64,000 bases of DNA from Siderastrea radians (lineage: Eukaryota > Cnidaria > Anthozoa > Scleractinia > Rhizangiidae), in NCBI GenBank assembly GCA_964017195.1, contig OZ024890.1:24303201-24367200 (forward strand), written 5' to 3'. Under the pieces are notes generated by a model. It made no database searches and had not been told where the DNA came from. It saw only the letters and a list, made by a program, of their open reading frames with translations. A program made the position numbers and the translations under genes. Shown here one piece after another: positions 61,921 to 64,000 of this stretch. The stretch's first letter is position 1, and each line of letters opens with the position of its first letter.

Positions 61921-63742
61921 TTTAAGGAGGCTCGCAACAGTTTTTTTGGGCCTTGGGGTGTATCTTTTAAAGTCAAAATTTCGCATAGAAGGTAAACTTC
62001 GATTTCCTTGGTACTACACCACCTTTTCAATATATGATCAAAGTTTATTTTCTCACTGGTTTCCTAGCAACTGCTGTCACCATAGCAACGGTAATGGACA
62101 ACCCCTCATTTTAAACAATGTCGAATATCTCGAAAACTAGTCAGACACTTTGTGACGAAACTTGAACTATTTGAACTACTCAACCTACACAACTTGTTTG
62201 CGAAATTAGGGAAAAATCTGTAAGAGCGTTTTCATGTAAATCATGATTCATTTTTTACGGGCTGATTTTGGTCATTCCTGCAATTTTCTCCAATATTTCA
62301 AGAAAGATAAAACTTAACACTTTCTCTGTTCAGTTGAAGGATCTTTTATGATATCAAAACATTCTTAATGTACATTGAGCTTTCTAGGTGGCTGCGATTT
62401 TAAGATATTTATATTTAAAAACTGCTAAAATGCAGCACAAATCAGCCAAAAAGTTCGTAATTTGCATAAATAGAAATATTTCTAAATTGCCCTTACAGAT
62501 TTTTCTCTTAAATTGATTGCCGTTAGAATAATAACTCTTTTTGATGTTCCAGTGAGTTTTAGGCTGAATAAACACTTCTGTTATTAGATAAGAAGGCTGA
62601 ATCTCGGTCAAGTTTCAGTCGTTATTAACTTTCAACGAGCAACAGTTTTATTTTGTTTTTCCTGGTCTATTTCACGGCTATTCACGTTCAATTAATATTT
62701 ATACACGCTGCGCTTGTGTCCTCTCGTGCGCTTATAATTCCTTCTCATAATAAAATATATATATATATTCGTCTTCTGAGCTTGTTTCTCTTCATTTTTC
62801 GGCCCCAGTGTAATTAAATCCGTAATTAAAAATGTTAAAACATCGGTCAGTATTTAAAGAATAATGGAAAAGAGTCTCCAGGAATAAGCTCAGAAGACGA
62901 AAATTTTTTATTATTATGAGAAGGAATTATAAATGCACGAGAGGACACAAGCGCAGCGTGTATAAATATTCATTGCACGTGAATAACCGTGAAATAGACC
63001 AGGAAAAACAAAATAAAACTGTTGCTCGTTGAAAGTTAATAACGACTGAAACTTGACCGAGATTCAGCCTTCTTATCTAATAACAGAAATGTTTATTCAG
63101 CCTAAAACTCACTGGAACATCAAAAAGAGTTATTATTCTAACGGCAATCAGTTTAAGAGAGAAAACTGTAAGGGCAATTTAGAAATATTTCTATTTATGC
63201 AAATTACGAACTTTTTGGCTGATTTGTGCTGAATTTTAGCAGTTTTTAAATATAAATATCTTAAAATCGCAGCCACCTAGGAAGCTCAATGTACATTAAG
63301 AATGTTTTGATATCATAAAAGATCCTTCAACTGAAAAGAGAAAGTGTTAAATTTTATCTTTCTTGAAATATTGGAGAAAATTGCAGGAATGACCAAAATC
63401 AACCCGTAAAAAATGAATCATTGTTTACATGAAAACGCTCTTACAGATTTTTCCCTAATTCCGCATACAAGTTGTGTAGGTTGAGTAGTTCAAATAGTTC
63501 AAGTTTCGTCATAAAGTGTCTGACTAGTTTTCGAGATATTCGACACTATTTAAAATGAGGGGTTGTCCATTACCGTTGCTATGGTGACAGCTGTTGCTAG
63601 GAAACCAGCGAGAAATTAAACTTTGATCATATGTTGAAAAGGTGGTGTAGTATCAAGGAAATCGAAGTTTATCTTCTATGCGAAATTTTGACTTCAAAAG
63701 ATACACTCCAAGGCCAAAAAAACTGTTGCGAGCCTCCTTAAA
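61921..63742. mobile_element. Giant palindrome / fold-back element
   Basis: The left arm (61921 to about 62790) is repeated in inverted order in the right arm (about 62880 to 63742), leaving a spacer of about 90 bp. The ends read TTTAAGGAGGCTCGCAACAG and its inverse. Identity is high throughout, with scattered single differences. There is no believable coding frame. It looks like a fold-back transposon or a recent inverted duplication. Confidence 0.85.
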
Positions 63743-64000
63743 GTGCCCATGTCACCAATTTTTTTAAGTTTTCAAGTGAAAGTCCACATTGAAAAAGGAA
63801 CTTCTGCGAAAAAAATTTTTGATTTGAACAAAACGCGAATTTTTTATGAATTTTTAAAGCCTACTTTTGTTTGGTTCACCCCTTCCGCTGATCGTAAAGC
63901 GCGGGCTCACCATGTGACGTAGTTTCAGGAACGCTTGTTGCCATTGCTCTTGCGTTCTCTTGTGTTTACTACAGTTTACTATCAGCAAATGACGGGTTGT
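63743..64000. other. No gene seen
   Basis: No supported feature to the end of the window. Confidence 0.5.

Overview
The window looks like nuclear DNA of a cnidarian, probably a stony coral or a sea anemone. That is an inference from three things: spliced animal-type genes, an expanded family of immunity-related GTPases (IRG), and a dense load of PIF/Harbinger, hAT-type, Ty3/gypsy, SINE-like and fold-back repeats. Most of the 64 kb is repeats and decayed genes; only a few reading frames are clearly intact.

Layout. From 1 to about 22.6 kb, and again at 58-59 kb, lie minus-strand IRG copies. Each has a short P-loop exon and a long second exon, and all carry lesions. A decayed PIF/Harbinger transposon (2817-7159, CAG target duplication) cuts in next to the first P-loop exon. 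From 17.6 to 26 kb there is a run of MITE-like inverted-repeat elements. From 44.5 to 46.7 kb are two minus-strand exons for LamG/concanavalin-like domains. A Ty3/gypsy element with two LTRs occupies 47337-51895. A plus-strand gene resembling the exosome cofactor MPHOSPH6 starts at 52.25 kb. Degenerate tandem repeats, tRNA-derived repeats and an 1.8-kb near-perfect palindrome (61921-63742) fill the right end.

The centrepiece is a 17.8-kb Maverick/Polinton (adintovirus-like) endogenous DNA virus at 26404-44230. It has terminal inverted repeats and a perfect 6-bp target duplication (AAAGTG), and it sits inside a small MITE that also keeps its own ends. It encodes a protein-primed-type DNA polymerase B, an AT-hook/zinc-finger protein, a BRO-N/VRR-NUC-like/zinc-finger fusion, a chromodomain integrase, a PLA2-like protein, two zinc-ribbon proteins, an adenain-like protease in pieces, a putative membrane-active protein, major and minor capsid proteins, a PPxY protein, a packaging ATPase, a collagen-like fibre, a membrane protein and a poxvirus-late-factor-like zinc protein. 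Together these are a full replication, integration, maturation, packaging and virion-assembly set.

The most notable things inside this element are: two classes of start-proximal sequence that separate replication genes from virion genes; a duplicated 56-bp TATA-containing unit ahead of the major capsid gene; a 268-codon gene lodged inside the left terminal repeat; a collagen plus phage-like fibre; and several one-base frame breaks, most of them at A-tracts, that are either decay, frameshifting or assembly homopolymer error.
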